A stretch of 64,000 nucleotides of DNA from Sphingomonas sp. Root710 (GCF_001429065.1 NZ_LMIB01000016.1:1-64000); one strand, 5' to 3'. Positions 17,159 through 27,304 are shown, numbered from the stretch's first letter. Notes: generated by a model not told the origin, from the sequence alone. Numbers and translations are program-made.

Positions 17159-18531
17159 GGCCGGCTGAAAATCTTCCCCGGGTTGAAAAGTCCCCGCGGA
17201 TCGAGCGCCTGCTTGATCGCGCGCATCACATCCACACCCTCGCCATGTTCCTCGACCAGCCATTGCTGCTTGCCGAGACCGATGCCGTGCTCGCCGGTGC
17301 AGGTGCCATCCATCGCCAGTGCGCGTTCGACCAGCCGGGCGTTCAGCCGTTCCGCCTGCGCCGCCTCCTCAGGATTGTCGGGATCGAGCACGAAAAGGAC
17401 GTGAAAATTGCCGTCGCCGACATGGCCCACGATCGGCGTCGGGATGGCTACCGCATCGAGATCGGCGCGCGTCTCTACGATGCATTCCGCCAACCGGCTG
17501 ATCGGTACGCAGACATCGGTCGCCCAGCCGGTCGATCCCGGGCGCAGCGCGAGCCCCGCATAATAGGCCTGGTGGCGCGCCTTCCAGAGCCGGGAACGCT
17601 CCTCGGGCAGGTTCGACCATTCGAAGGCGCCGCCGCCATTGCCGGCGGCGATCTCACCGACCGTCTGGACCTGTTCGGCCACGGAAGCCGCCGAGCCATG
17701 GAACTCGAAGAACAGCGTCGGCTTCACGGCGAGATCCATCTTTGCATAGGCGTTTATCGCCGCGATCTGGACCTCATCGACGAACTCGATCCGGGCGACG
17801 GGCACGCCGATCTGGATGGCGAGGATGACCGTGTCCACCGCGCCCTTGAGCGTGTCGAACGCGCAGACCGCCGATGAGATTGTCTCAGGAATGCCGTGCA
17901 GCCGGAGGGTGACTTCGGTGATGACGCCGAGCGTCCCTTCCGATCCGATCAGCAGCCGGGTGAGATCATAGCCCGCCGCCGACTTGCGTGCACGCCGGGC
18001 GGTGCGGACGATGCGGCCATCGGGCATAACCGCGGTAAGCGAAAGGATCGCCTCGCGCATCGTGCCATAGCGCACCGCATTGGTGCCCGAGGCGCGCGTC
18101 GCCGCCATTCCGCCGATCGTCGCGTTTGCGCCGGGATCGATCGGGAAGAACAGCCCCATGTCGCGCAGATATTCGTTGAGCTGCTCGCGCGTCACCCCGG
18201 CCTGGACGGTACAGTCGAGATCTTCGGCATGGACAGTAACGATCGCGTTCATCTCCGACAGGTCGATGCACAGGCCGCCCGCCACCGCCGCCACCTGCCC
18301 CTCGAGCGAGGTGCCGGCGCCATAGGGGACGATCGGAAGATCATACTCGCCGCAGATGCGGACCAGCGCGGCGACCTCCTCGGTCGTGCGCGGGAAGGCG
18401 ACCGCATCGGGCGGCATCACCGGGAAATGCGCCTCGCTCGATCCATGCTGGTTGCGGATCGCATCGCCGAGTTGAAGACGATCGCCGATAGCGGCGCGCA
18501 AGGCGGCGACGGCCAGATCGGAAAGCTTCAT
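17155..18531 (-). CDS. FAD-binding 2-hydroxyacid dehydrogenase (D-lactate/glycolate type)
   Basis: A 458-residue flavoprotein of the GlcD / D-lactate dehydrogenase (cytochrome) family, oxidising a 2-hydroxyacid to a 2-oxoacid. FAD-binding text: VPYGAGTSLEGQVAAVAGG, DPGANATIGGMAATRASGTNAVRYGTM in two pieces, and GSEGTLGVITEVTLRL. The C-terminal FAD-linked oxidase domain carries HVGDGNFHVLF and GEHGIGLGKQQW. It follows the indolepyruvate oxidoreductase gene by 9 bp in the same direction. The pair would turn an aryl-lactate into an arylpyruvate and then an arylacetyl-CoA; that link is inference. Confidence 0.88.
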   Translation of the reverse strand: MKLSDLAVAALRAAIGDRLQLGDAIRNQHGSSEAHFPVMPPDAVAFPRTTEEVAALVRICGEYDLPIVPYGAGTSLEGQVAAVAGGLCIDLSEMNAIVTVHAEDLDCTVQAGVTREQLNEYLRDMGLFFPIDPGANATIGGMAATRASGTNAVRYGTMREAILSLTAVMPDGRIVRTARRARKSAAGYDLTRLLIGSEGTLGVITEVTLRLHGIPETISSAVCAFDTLKGAVDTVILAIQIGVPVARIEFVDEVQIAAINAYAKMDLAVKPTLFFEFHGSAASVAEQVQTVGEIAAGNGGGAFEWSNLPEERSRLWKARHQAYYAGLALRPGSTGWATDVCVPISRLAECIVETRADLDAVAIPTPIVGHVGDGNFHVLFVLDPDNPEEAAQAERLNARLVERALAMDGTCTGEHGIGLGKQQWLVEEHGEGVDVMRAIKQALDPRGLFNPGKIFSRP

Positions 18532-18540
18532 GCTGACCCC

Positions 18541-21500
18541 TCAGCCCGCCGCCATTTCGGGCTGCTGTGCGGCGCGTTCCGCCATCCGCGCTTCGGCCGC
18601 GGCGATCTTGTCGCGATAGGCGTCCATCGCCGCGAGCTTGACCGGACCGAAGCCGCGCACCGCGGCCACCTCGTCGAGCAGCGCGATCGCCTGGGGCAGA
18701 TTGTCGGCGGTCAGCCTGGCGAGCGTGCGATCGACCAGCGCCTCATAGTCATGCAGCAGCGCGCGTTCGGCTCGGCGCTCGGCGGTCCAGCCGAAGGCGT
18801 CGAGCGCGGTGCCGCGCACCCCTCGCACCGCCGCCAGCAGGCGCAATGCCGGGAAGACGAGCCATTTCGGGAATTCGCGTTTGCGCGGACGGCCATTGGG
18901 GGAACGCCCGGGCAGGAAGGGCGGCGCCATGTTGAAGCTCAGCCGCGCGCCATCCTCGAACGTCCCGGCGATCCGGGCGTGGAGCGCCGGATCGGTTAGC
19001 AGCCTCGCGACTTCATATTCGTCCTTGATCGCCATCAGCTTTGCAAGGTTGCGCGCGACGACCAGCGCGAGTGCGTCTGATCCCGGCGCCACGCGCTGCT
19101 CCGCCGCCTGTGCCGCCGCGACGCTTTCGCGATAACGCTCCGCCAGCGCTGTTCCCTGATATCCGGTGAGATGCGCCGAACGGTGGGCAATGATCTCGTC
19201 GAGCGTCTGCGGCAACGGCTGTGCGGCGGGCTTGCGGATCAGCGACTCGACCCGATCGGGATCGGCGATGAACAATCGTCCCAGCCGGAAGGCGGTCAGG
19301 TTGAGCTTCACCGCGACCCCGTTCAGGCCGATCGCCTGTTCGAGTGCGGCAGGCGTCACCGGCAGCAGCCCCAGCTGCGACGCCATTCCCACCACCATCA
19401 GATTGGCGGCGATCGTGTCCCCAGTGAGGCCGAGCGCCAGCGCGGCCGCATCCATCGTGGTAAGCCGGTCCCGGCCAATCGTCGCAGCGAGGCGGCCGAG
19501 CAATATCTCGGGCTCGGGCACAGCGTCGCGATCGAACTGGAAGGCGACGGTGGGCAGCACCGCGCTGTTGGCGATCGCGCGCGTGCGCCCTTGCGCGATC
19601 GTCGATGCCGCCTCGGGCGAGAGCGCGGCGATCAGGTCGAAGGCGAGCAGCACGTCCGCCTCGCCCCGGCCAAGCTTCTGGGCATGGATGTCGCCGGGGG
19701 ACGCCGCGATCCGGATATGGCTGAAAACCGCGCCGTTCTTCTGCGCGAGGCCGGTCATGTCGAACAGCGACGCCGCCCGCCCGTCGAGATGCGCCGCCAT
19801 GCCGATCAGTGCCCCGACCGTGATCACGCCGGTGCCGCCGATTCCCGCGACCATGATGTTGCAGGCGGCATCTGCGATCACCGGTTCGGGCAGCGCCGCG
19901 AACAATCCGTCGTCGACGTTGGCGCCCTTGGGTTTGCGCGGCTCTGCGTCGCGCACGGTGATGAAGGAGGGGCAGAAGCCCTCCGCGCAGCTATAGTCCT
20001 TGTTGCAGCTCGACTGGTCGATCGCACGCTTGCGGCCCAGCGCCGTCTCCTTCGGCACGATGCTGACGCAGCTCGATTGCACCGAGCAGTCGCCACAGCC
20101 TTCGCAAACCTCTTCGGCGATGAACATGCGCCTGGCGGGATCGGGGAAGGTGCCGCGCTTGCGGCGGCGGCGCTTCTCGGCGGCGCAGGTCTGCTCGTAG
20201 ATCAGCACGCTGCAGCCTTTGAACTCGCGCAATTCGCGCTGGACGCGGTCGAGCTCGTCGCGGTGGGCGATGGTGACACCCGACGGAAATCCTGTCTCCC
20301 GCCGGTGATGATCGGGATTGTCGCTCAGCACCGCGATGCGCTCGACGCCCTCATGGCGGACCTGCTGGGCGATCTCGGCGACCGACAGCGGCCCATCGAC
20401 AGGCTGCCCGCCGGTCATCGCCACCGCGTCGTTATAAAGGATTTTGTAAGTGATGTTGACGCCCGAGGCGACCGCGGCGCGGATCGCGAGCAGGCCCGAA
20501 TGATAATAGGTACCGTCGCCCATATTCTGGAAGATGTGCGACGTGTTCGTGAACGGCGCGAGGCCCATCCAGTTGGTGCCTTCGGCCCCCATCTGGGTCG
20601 GCAGCAACGCCCGGTCGGGGGCTACGAAATGCGCCATGGTGTGACAGCCGATGCCGGTCATCGACAGACTGCCGTCGGGCAGGCGGGTCGAGCGGTTGTG
20701 CGGGCAGCCCGAACAGAAGAAGGGGCTGCGGCGCGGCGCGGCGGCGTTGCCCTGCGCGGCGGCCGGCGGGGGTGCGAGGCGTGCCGTTGCCGCCTCCAGC
20801 GGGGCATCTGCCAGGCCAAGCCGCGCCAGCCGCTCGGCGATCACCAGCGCGATGTCGGCGGGCTCGAGTGGCAGGACCGGAGACAACAGCGGCGCGCCAT
20901 CCTCATCGGCCTTGCCGATCAGGCGCGGCGCGGTCCGGTTGTTCACCAGCGCCGCGGCGGCCTGCGCCTCGATGAAGCTCTTCTTCTCCTCGACGATCAG
21001 CAGCGTGTCATGCCCGCGCGCAAAACCGGCCAGGCTTTCGCCGTCGAGCGGCCAGATGCACCCGATCTTGTAGAGCGAAACGCCAAGCGCGGCGGCGCGC
21101 GCTGCATCGAGCCCGAGCAGCGCGAGCGCCTGCATCACGTCGCCATGACTCTTGCCCGCGCTGGCGATGGCGAGACGCGGGGTCGGCGCGCGAAACACCG
21201 TGCGGTCTATCCGGTTCGCGCGGACGAAGGGAATGACCAGCGGCAAGCGATAGTCGAGCACGATCTGCTCGGCACGAAGCGGATTGAACGCGCGCTTGCC
21301 GGCATGCAGCCCCTCCGGCGGCACCGACGTGACGGGCGGCCGCACCGGCGCGAAAGCGTCGAGGTCGATGTCGACCGATGCCGTCTGCTCGGTAACCTCG
21401 TTGACGCATTTTACCGCCGTCCACATTCCCGAGTGACGCGACAGCGCCAGCGCCAGCAAGCCATATTCGAGGATCTCGCCCGCATGGGCGGGGTAGAAGG

Positions 21501-22011
21501 ATGGGATGACATTGGCGGCGATCGCCTGTTCGCTCTGATGCGCGACGGTCGACGACTTGCCGGCATGGTCGTCGCCATAGAAGAGGACGACCCCGCCCTT
21601 GGCGTGCGCACCCGCATAATGGCCGTGCTTGAAGGCGTCGCCCGCGCGGTCGACGCCCGGCCCCTTGCCGTACCAGGCGGCGAAGACACCGTCATGCCGC
21701 GCGCCTGGCAACTGGTCGATCTGCTGCGTCCCGGCGATCGCGGTGGCGGCAAGATCCTCGTTGACACCCGGCTGGAAACGGATGCCGGTCGCGTCTAGGC
21801 GCTTGCCGATCGACCAGAGCGTGGTGTCGACATTGCCTAGCGGCGAGCCGCGATAGCCGCTGACATAGCCCGCAGTGTCGAGCCCGTCGCGCTTGTCGAG
21901 CCAGGCCTGCGCGAGCAGCACGCGCGCCAGCGCCTGCGTCCCGTTCAGGAAGATCCGGCCTCTGGTCACGGTCCATTTGTCGTCGAGCGAGACGGCGGCG
22001 GTGCTTTGCAT
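18541..22011 (-). CDS. Indolepyruvate ferredoxin oxidoreductase, fused alpha-beta type
   Basis: A 1156-residue fusion of the subunits of 2-oxoacid:ferredoxin oxidoreductase. It decarboxylates arylpyruvates to arylacyl-CoA with thiamine diphosphate and reduces ferredoxin. Order: a pyrimidine-binding-like N-terminal region, a TPP domain (CSGCPHNRST, then DGTYYHSG and ITYKILYNDAVAMTGGQ), an iron-sulfur segment (CEGCGDCSVQSSC and a later CNKDYSCAEGFCP), and a gamma-type domain (GGTGVITVGALIGMAAH). Length and order match proteobacterial fused enzymes. Upstream, two CATATG hexamers (22063-22081) are 13 bp apart and could be an operator. It leads the operon with the flavoprotein. Confidence 0.93.
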   Translation of the reverse strand: MQSTAAVSLDDKWTVTRGRIFLNGTQALARVLLAQAWLDKRDGLDTAGYVSGYRGSPLGNVDTTLWSIGKRLDATGIRFQPGVNEDLAATAIAGTQQIDQLPGARHDGVFAAWYGKGPGVDRAGDAFKHGHYAGAHAKGGVVLFYGDDHAGKSSTVAHQSEQAIAANVIPSFYPAHAGEILEYGLLALALSRHSGMWTAVKCVNEVTEQTASVDIDLDAFAPVRPPVTSVPPEGLHAGKRAFNPLRAEQIVLDYRLPLVIPFVRANRIDRTVFRAPTPRLAIASAGKSHGDVMQALALLGLDAARAAALGVSLYKIGCIWPLDGESLAGFARGHDTLLIVEEKKSFIEAQAAAALVNNRTAPRLIGKADEDGAPLLSPVLPLEPADIALVIAERLARLGLADAPLEAATARLAPPPAAAQGNAAAPRRSPFFCSGCPHNRSTRLPDGSLSMTGIGCHTMAHFVAPDRALLPTQMGAEGTNWMGLAPFTNTSHIFQNMGDGTYYHSGLLAIRAAVASGVNITYKILYNDAVAMTGGQPVDGPLSVAEIAQQVRHEGVERIAVLSDNPDHHRRETGFPSGVTIAHRDELDRVQRELREFKGCSVLIYEQTCAAEKRRRRKRGTFPDPARRMFIAEEVCEGCGDCSVQSSCVSIVPKETALGRKRAIDQSSCNKDYSCAEGFCPSFITVRDAEPRKPKGANVDDGLFAALPEPVIADAACNIMVAGIGGTGVITVGALIGMAAHLDGRAASLFDMTGLAQKNGAVFSHIRIAASPGDIHAQKLGRGEADVLLAFDLIAALSPEAASTIAQGRTRAIANSAVLPTVAFQFDRDAVPEPEILLGRLAATIGRDRLTTMDAAALALGLTGDTIAANLMVVGMASQLGLLPVTPAALEQAIGLNGVAVKLNLTAFRLGRLFIADPDRVESLIRKPAAQPLPQTLDEIIAHRSAHLTGYQGTALAERYRESVAAAQAAEQRVAPGSDALALVVARNLAKLMAIKDEYEVARLLTDPALHARIAGTFEDGARLSFNMAPPFLPGRSPNGRPRKREFPKWLVFPALRLLAAVRGVRGTALDAFGWTAERRAERALLHDYEALVDRTLARLTADNLPQAIALLDEVAAVRGFGPVKLAAMDAYRDKIAAAEARMAERAAQQPEMAAG

Positions 22012-22078
22012 ATCCTGTTCTCCCGCCGTCCTTATAGGATCGTCCCGAACCCCCTGCTGTCACATATGCGACAATCAT

Positions 22079-22672
22079 ATGAGAGGAGGCCCCGAGGGTC
22101 CGGGAGAGCTAGCGAAGGGCTGCATGATCCGACTCGTGGTGCCGGGCCGCGAGGCCGACGTGAATGCGGCGGTGGGACAGCCGCTCGACCAGGCGGCCGC
22201 GCTCGACGTGCCGATGATCCACTTCCTCGCTGGGCGCCCGCCCGCCGGCTTGAGCCCGGCAGCGGCCGACGATCTGTTCCTGGCCAATCTCGACCGCGCC
22301 GCCGCACGAGCCCGGCAGGCGGGAAGGACGCTGACGCTGGAGGCGCTCAATCCGATCGATCGGCCGGGCTATCACGTCGTCGATGTTGGCCACGCGCTGC
22401 GGCTGATCGCAGCCTGCGGACGCGACAATGTCCGGCTTCAGCTCGACCTCTACAACGCGATGCTGACCGAGGATGACGTGATCGGCACCATCGAACGCTG
22501 CCGCATGGTTCTGGTGCATGTCCAGCTGGCCGGGGTGCCGGGGCGTCACGAACCCGATGCCGGGGAACTGCCTTATCGCGCCGCAATCGATCGCCTGATG
22601 GCGCTGGGCTATGACGGCTTCCTCGGCTGCGAATATCGGCCGCGCGCGGATACCAGCGCCGGGCTCGGCTGA
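22079..22672 (+). pseudogene. C-terminal fragment of a hydroxypyruvate-isomerase-like TIM-barrel protein
   Basis: The translated text (MIHFLAGRPPAGLS, TLEALNPIDRPGYHV, LQLDLYNAML, VQLAGVPGRHEPDAGEL, GYDGFLGCEYRPRA) matches the second half of hydroxypyruvate isomerase / 2-oxo-tetronate isomerase. These proteins are about 260 residues; here only about 180 are recognisable and the first 70-80 (initial barrel strands and their catalytic residues) are missing. The upstream DNA is occupied by the start of the indolepyruvate oxidoreductase gene on the other strand. This points to loss by deletion or rearrangement. An ATG at 22079 or 22124 could still give a product. Confidence 0.65.
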
Positions 22673-22794
22673 GCCCGCCCTTATCTTCGGGGTGCCGTGG
22701 CATGAGCCCGGCAAAGCAGGATCAGCTTTCCCGGAATGGACAAAGCGGGGCGCTGCGAAATCGCATCGCCACGACCTTGCCCGACCGTTGCGCT

Positions 22795-23475
22795 CTACTT
22801 CCGCCGGTACCGGAAGTACCAGACCTCATGCCCTTTGCCGCGCGCCTTGGCTTCGTAACGGGTTTCGGGCCAGTCGTCCGGACGCACGAGAAAGTCCGCA
22901 GGAGCTTCGCCGAGCCAGTCGAAGTCGGGGGATTGCCCCATCACCATCATCGCCCAGCGGACATAGACGGGGTGATCGGTGCCGAAGCGGAATTCGCCGC
23001 CGGGTTTGAGCTTGCGCGCGATCAGGCCGATCGGCCCCGCATTCATGAAGCGGCGCTTGGCATGGCGCGCCTTGGGCCAGGGATCGGGATGGAGCAGCCA
23101 GGCGCGTTCGAGCGAGGCGTCGGGCAGCCTTTCGAGCACCTCGATCGCATCGCCCATGTGCAGGCGGATATTGTCGATATCCTCCTCGTCGATCTTCATC
23201 AGGGCGCCGACGACACCGTCGAGGAAGGGCTCGCAACCGATAAAGCCATGGCCGGGGCGGTTCATCGCCTGCCACGCCATATGCTCGCCCTTGCCGAAGC
23301 CGATCTCCAGCTCGATAGGGCGATCGTCGCCGAACAGCGCCCGCGCGGTCAGCGCGCCGTCGCCGGGGACCGAGATGTCGGGCAGCAGGCGTTCGACCAG
23401 CTCGGCCTGTCCCTGGCGCAACTTGTGGCCCTGCCGCCGGCCATAGAGGCGGCGGATCGAAAGCGGATCATTCAT
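22795..23475 (-). CDS. trmB: tRNA (guanine-N7-)-methyltransferase
   Basis: A 226-residue SAM-dependent enzyme that makes m7G46 in tRNA. Family motifs: IELEIGFGKGEHMAWQA (SAM binding), FIGCEPFLDGVV, NIRLHMGDAIEVLE, and WLLHPDPWPKARHAKRRF, the PDPWPK signature of TrmB. Length is normal. It overlaps the upstream methyltransferase gene by 8 bp and follows metK-side genes in the same direction, which fits a methylation-related operon. Confidence 0.95.
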   Translation of the reverse strand: MNDPLSIRRLYGRRQGHKLRQGQAELVERLLPDISVPGDGALTARALFGDDRPIELEIGFGKGEHMAWQAMNRPGHGFIGCEPFLDGVVGALMKIDEEDIDNIRLHMGDAIEVLERLPDASLERAWLLHPDPWPKARHAKRRFMNAGPIGLIARKLKPGGEFRFGTDHPVYVRWAMMVMGQSPDFDWLGEAPADFLVRPDDWPETRYEAKARGKGHEVWYFRYRRK

Positions 23476-24043
23476 CGAGGCGGCTTATCTCATAGACGGC
23501 GGCGGGCGGCAGATTGCGGAGCGTGCTCGACAGCCGCCGCGCCTTGAGGCCGAGCCGGTCGAGCACGGGCCGGCGGATCGGGCTGATCGGGCTGTAGGTG
23601 AATTGATAGAAGCGGCCGCCGGGGCGCATCAGGTCGAAGCAGCCGCGCATGATCATCATCTGCTGGCGCGCGCTGATGTTGAGGATCGGCAGGCCCGAGA
23701 TCGTTGCGCCCGCCAGCCCGCCGCCGAGCAGCGCGCGGTGCCGCCGGACCCGCGCGGCGTCCCCGCGCAGCACCGTCGCCTGCGGAAAGCGTGCGGCGAG
23801 CAGCCGGGCGAAATCGGCTTCATATTCGATCAGGATCAGGTCGGACTGCTTCAACCCCCGCGCGAGCAGCGCCTTGGTGAAGACCCCGGTGCCGGGCCCG
23901 AGTTCGATGACCGGCGCCATGTCCGGATTGATCTCGGCGGTGATCAGCTTTGCCAGCGCGGGACTCGAGGGCGCAACCGCGGCGATGCCGAGCGGATCCT
24001 TGGCCCAGGCGCGCAGGAAAGCCGCGAGATCAGACATGGGCAT
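23468..24043 (-). CDS. Class I SAM-dependent methyltransferase, PmtA-like
   Basis: A 191-residue methyltransferase resembling phospholipid N-methyltransferase PmtA and the KsgA fold. Motif I is VIELGPGTGVFTKALLARG, followed by the acidic strand ILIEYEADFARLL. FYQFTYSPISPIRR is typical of the PmtA branch, which methylates phosphatidylethanolamine. It lies between metK and trmB, overlapping the latter. Phospholipid methylation is probable but a different small-molecule or RNA target is possible. ATG codons at 24043 and 24037 compete as starts. Confidence 0.78.
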   Translation of the reverse strand: MPMSDLAAFLRAWAKDPLGIAAVAPSSPALAKLITAEINPDMAPVIELGPGTGVFTKALLARGLKQSDLILIEYEADFARLLAARFPQATVLRGDAARVRRHRALLGGGLAGATISGLPILNISARQQMMIMRGCFDLMRPGGRFYQFTYSPISPIRRPVLDRLGLKARRLSSTLRNLPPAAVYEISRLDE

Positions 24044-24117
24044 GCGTCAAAGCGGCCATGGCCGTGCCTTAGTGGCTGCCGGGTCGGGCGGCAACGGTCA
24101 TCGCCGCCCTATCTTCG

Positions 24118-25332
24118 TCAGGCCAGCGCCGCCTTGAGCTTGTCGGCGAGGTCGGTCTTCTCCCAAGGGAAGAAGTCGCCTTCGGGCGTCCGGCCGAAAT
24201 GACCATAAGCGGCCGTCTTCGAATAGATCGGCTTGTTGAGGCCGAGATGGGTGCGGATGCCACGCGGGGTGAGCCCGCCCAGTTCCTCGATCTTGCCGAT
24301 CGCCTGCTCGATCGCCGCGTCGGTGACGCCGTCGGCGCAGGTGCCGTGGGTGTCGACATAGAGCGACAGCGGCTCGGACACGCCGATCGCATAGGCAAGC
24401 TGGATCGTGCAGCGGCGGGCAAGCCCGGCGGCGACGATGTTCTTCGCCAGATAGCGGGTGACATAGGCGGCCGAGCGGTCGACCTTGGTCGGGTCCTTGC
24501 CGCTGAACGCGCCGCCGCCATGCGGGGCGGCGCCGCCATAGGTGTCGACGATGATCTTGCGGCCGGTCAGGCCTGCGTCGCCATCCGGGCCACCGATCTC
24601 GAAGCTGCCGGTCGGGTTGATATGATAGACGGTCTGATCGGAGAGCAGCGAGGCGGGCAGCACATCGGCCACCACCGCCTTCACATAATTCTTCAGTTCG
24701 GCCTCGTTCGCGCCTTCGTCATAGCCCTTGCCATGCTGGGTGGAGACGACGATCGCGGTCGCAGCGACCGGCTTGCCATTCTCGAACTTCAGCGTGACCT
24801 GGCTCTTGGCGTCGGGCTCGAGGAAGGGGGCCTTGCCCGAGTGGCGGTCCGCCGCCATCTGCTCGAGGATCTTGTGGCTGTAATAGAGCGTCGCCGGCAT
24901 CAGATCCGGCGTCTCGTCGCAGGCGAAACCGAACATGATGCCCTGGTCGCCTGCGCCCTCGTCCTTGTTGCCGCTCGCATCGACGCCTTGCGCGATGTGC
25001 GCGGACTGGCCGTGCAGGTTGTTCTCGAAGCGGAAGCTCTCCCAGTGAAAGCCGTCCTGCTCATAGCCGATGCGCTTCACCGTATCGCGCACCGTCTTCT
25101 CGATCTCGTCCTGCGCGCCGGGGGCCCAGGCGCCATTCTCATAGACGCCCTTGCAGCGGATCTCGCCGGCCAGGACGACGAGCTGGGTGGTCGTCAGCGT
25201 CTCGCAGGCGATGCGCGCTTCCGGATCCTTCGACAGGAACAGGTCGACGATCGCATCGGAAATCTGATCAGCGACCTTGTCGGGATGGCCTTCGGACACG
25301 CTTTCGGACGTGAAGAGATAGTTGCTGCGCAT
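24118..25332 (-). CDS. metK: S-adenosylmethionine synthetase
   Basis: A 404-residue enzyme that makes SAM from methionine and ATP. Signatures: [20 protein letters not shown], the [12 protein letters not shown] motif and [16 protein letters not shown] (P-loop-like). The start [12 protein letters not shown] is canonical. It lies downstream of lnt in the same direction, with an 85 bp gap containing a 20 bp dyad. The gene supplies SAM for the two methyltransferases encoded just downstream. Confidence 0.97.
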   Translation of the reverse strand: MRSNYLFTSESVSEGHPDKVADQISDAIVDLFLSKDPEARIACETLTTTQLVVLAGEIRCKGVYENGAWAPGAQDEIEKTVRDTVKRIGYEQDGFHWESFRFENNLHGQSAHIAQGVDASGNKDEGAGDQGIMFGFACDETPDLMPATLYYSHKILEQMAADRHSGKAPFLEPDAKSQVTLKFENGKPVAATAIVVSTQHGKGYDEGANEAELKNYVKAVVADVLPASLLSDQTVYHINPTGSFEIGGPDGDAGLTGRKIIVDTYGGAAPHGGGAFSGKDPTKVDRSAAYVTRYLAKNIVAAGLARRCTIQLAYAIGVSEPLSLYVDTHGTCADGVTDAAIEQAIGKIEELGGLTPRGIRTHLGLNKPIYSKTAAYGHFGRTPEGDFFPWEKTDLADKLKAALA

Positions 25333-25392
25333 TGGTACTGACTGACCCTCTTGGGATGATCGCCGCCTGATAGGGCGCGAGCTGACGAAAGG

Positions 25393-25412
25393 ATATAAAG
25401 ACTTCGTTATAT
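25393..25412. promoter_or_regulatory. Dyad upstream of metK, possible SahR-type operator
   Basis: ATATAAAGACTTCGTTATAT is an imperfect 20 bp palindrome (16 of 20 positions symmetric) in the lnt-metK gap, 61 bp before the metK start. ATATAAAGA-type dyads are reminiscent of ArsR-family SahR sites near SAM-cycle genes; I recall this only as a family pattern. No known SAM riboswitch form was recognised. Confidence 0.4.
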
Positions 25413-25417
25413 GCCCC

Positions 25418-27070
25418 TTAGCGGCGCTTCACGGCAACGGCAATCCCGCCCGCGATCAGCAGCGCCGCGAACAGCAGCGGCAGCAGATTGCCGAAGCGTG
25501 CGAAGGGTGTGGCCGGACGCGGCCCGGGCAACGCCGCTTCGATCGCACCGGCCGTTTTCCACGGCAGGCTCTGGAGCAGCCGCCCATCGGCGTCGATTAC
25601 GGCCGATATGCCCGTCGGAGTCGACCGGACGATCGGCATACCCTCCTCCGCTGCGCGCAGCCGCGCCTGGGCCAGGTGCTGCGGCGGGCCCCAGCGGCCG
25701 AACCAGGCGTCGTTCGAGGGGTTGAAGAGGAAGTCGGGCCGGTTCGCCCGATCGATGACCTGCCCGGAAAAGATGATCTCGTAGCAGATCTGCAAGCCCG
25801 CCTTGCCGAATCCGGGAACGGCCATCGTCGCCGGACCGGGGCCAGGCCAGAAATCGATATCGCCCTGCACCAGCCGCGACAGGCCGATCGCCGACAAGAT
25901 CGGGCGGGCCGGCAGATATTCGCCATAGGGGACGAGATGCGCCTTGGCGTAATGGCCGATGATGTCGCCGCGGGCATCGATCCCGAACACGCTGTTGCGT
26001 GCCCCGATAAGGTCGCCCGCCTTGTCGAAGATCAGCGCATCGCCGCCGAGCAGGACGATGTCGCGCGGCCCCAGCAGCCCGGCGATCCGCATGCGCGCCG
26101 CGGGCTCGATCTCCATATAGTCGGCGGTCGCGGCTTCGGGCCACAGGATCAGGCGCGGCGCGGGACCGGGCTTGCCGCTGAGTTCGCTCAGCCTGGCAAG
26201 GTTGGCGGCCTGCAGCTTCGGGTCCCATTTCTCGTTCTGGTTGATGTTGGGCTGGACCACGACGAGCCGCGGCCCAGTGCGCGGCGGCAGCGGCCGCAGC
26301 ATATAGGCCGAGAGAATCTGGGCCAGCATCGCCACGAGCAACGCCCAGCCGACCCGTTGCCAGCGCGCGCGAGCCGCACCCGGCAGCACCGCGAGCAGCC
26401 AGATCGAGGCAAGCAGCACCATCACCCCCGACAAGCCGTAGGTGCCGATCAGTCGGGTCAGCCCCATCCAGGCCGGCTCGGCGCTCGATGGATCGATCAT
26501 GATCGCCGCAAGCGGATTCCAGGCGAAGCCGGTGAAGGCGATGCTGCGCAAATATTCGGCGAGCACCCAGCTGCCCGCGAACAGCGGTATGAAGGCGTAG
26601 GGGCTCGGCGTCGCAGCGATCGGTTGCAGTGACGGGCTCTCCATGCCGGGCGGAATGAGGCCCTTGAGCTTGTTGCGGCGCTCCGCCAGTTCGGCGCGCC
26701 GCCGCCGTGCCGCCAGCGCTACCGGCAGCCGGTGCAGCCCCCAGGCGAGCATCGCGGCAAGCATCGGAAAGACCGCGAGGTAGAGCGACAGCAGGAACAC
26801 GGCGATCCAGCCGAGCCAGTGCGGCATCCGGTCCTGGAACGTGAATGCCGTCGCGATCCAGTTGAGGCCGAAGGTGAAGTGGCCGACGCCGAAGCACCAG
26901 CCGCGCACCGCCGCCTCGCGCAGCCGGCCCGCGTCGAGCAGCAGCCACATCAGCCCGGCGATGCACAACAGGGTGAAGAACCACCAGTTGAGCGGCGCGA
27001 AGCCGAGCGCCGAGGCGAGCCCCAGCCCGAATGCGATCGACGGATATTTCAGGGCGGTGAGTCTCGGCAT
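25418..27070 (-). CDS. lnt: Apolipoprotein N-acyltransferase
   Basis: A 550-residue inner-membrane enzyme that N-acylates lipoproteins. Several N-terminal membrane helices (from [18 protein letters not shown] onward) precede a nitrilase-type periplasmic domain with the catalytic triad visible: Glu in [12 protein letters not shown], Lys in [13 protein letters not shown], and Cys in [11 protein letters not shown]. The [18 protein letters not shown] segment is characteristic. One C-terminal helix ([19 protein letters not shown]) returns to the membrane. Length is normal. It is upstream of metK and codirectional. Confidence 0.96.
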   Translation of the reverse strand: MPRLTALKYPSIAFGLGLASALGFAPLNWWFFTLLCIAGLMWLLLDAGRLREAAVRGWCFGVGHFTFGLNWIATAFTFQDRMPHWLGWIAVFLLSLYLAVFPMLAAMLAWGLHRLPVALAARRRRAELAERRNKLKGLIPPGMESPSLQPIAATPSPYAFIPLFAGSWVLAEYLRSIAFTGFAWNPLAAIMIDPSSAEPAWMGLTRLIGTYGLSGVMVLLASIWLLAVLPGAARARWQRVGWALLVAMLAQILSAYMLRPLPPRTGPRLVVVQPNINQNEKWDPKLQAANLARLSELSGKPGPAPRLILWPEAATADYMEIEPAARMRIAGLLGPRDIVLLGGDALIFDKAGDLIGARNSVFGIDARGDIIGHYAKAHLVPYGEYLPARPILSAIGLSRLVQGDIDFWPGPGPATMAVPGFGKAGLQICYEIIFSGQVIDRANRPDFLFNPSNDAWFGRWGPPQHLAQARLRAAEEGMPIVRSTPTGISAVIDADGRLLQSLPWKTAGAIEAALPGPRPATPFARFGNLLPLLFAALLIAGGIAVAVKRR

Positions 27071-27173
27071 CGGCGGCTTGGATTATCCTTGGGCGTCCCC
27101 CATATCGCGAGCGCCGTGCTGCCGGAAAGGTGGCGCGTCGCATCAGCGCAATAAAAATCGTTCAGAGGGTCGC

Positions 27174-27202
27174 TTGACAGCCTTTGGGCTGCTCCACATA
27201 TG
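27174..27202 (+). promoter_or_regulatory. groESL promoter
   Basis: TTGACA and CATATG are separated by 17 bp, directly before the CIRCE element. The -35 is preceded by C (CTTGAC), so the site could also be read by the heat-shock sigma factor RpoH, whose sites resemble this in alphaproteobacteria. Confidence 0.65.
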
Positions 27203-27205
27203 CCG

Positions 27206-27232
27206 CTAGCACTCGCCGGGGGTGAGTGCTAA
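27206..27232 (+). promoter_or_regulatory. CIRCE element (HrcA operator)
   Basis: CTAGCACTC, 9 bp, GAGTGCTAA: the conserved inverted repeat bound by the HrcA repressor, with one mismatch in the first base of the left arm. It overlaps the expected transcription start of groESL. Confidence 0.93.
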
Positions 27233-27304
27233 AAGTTTCCAGTCTGAAGGATTCGGCGCAGGCGCACCCGCCCGCACCGAACAAATGAGGAAAGGGTGAA
27301 GCAC

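Noticed and set aside
19171..21798. An 875-codon plus-strand frame opposite the indolepyruvate oxidoreductase gene.
   Set aside because: It is the antisense shadow of a strongly identified enzyme gene.
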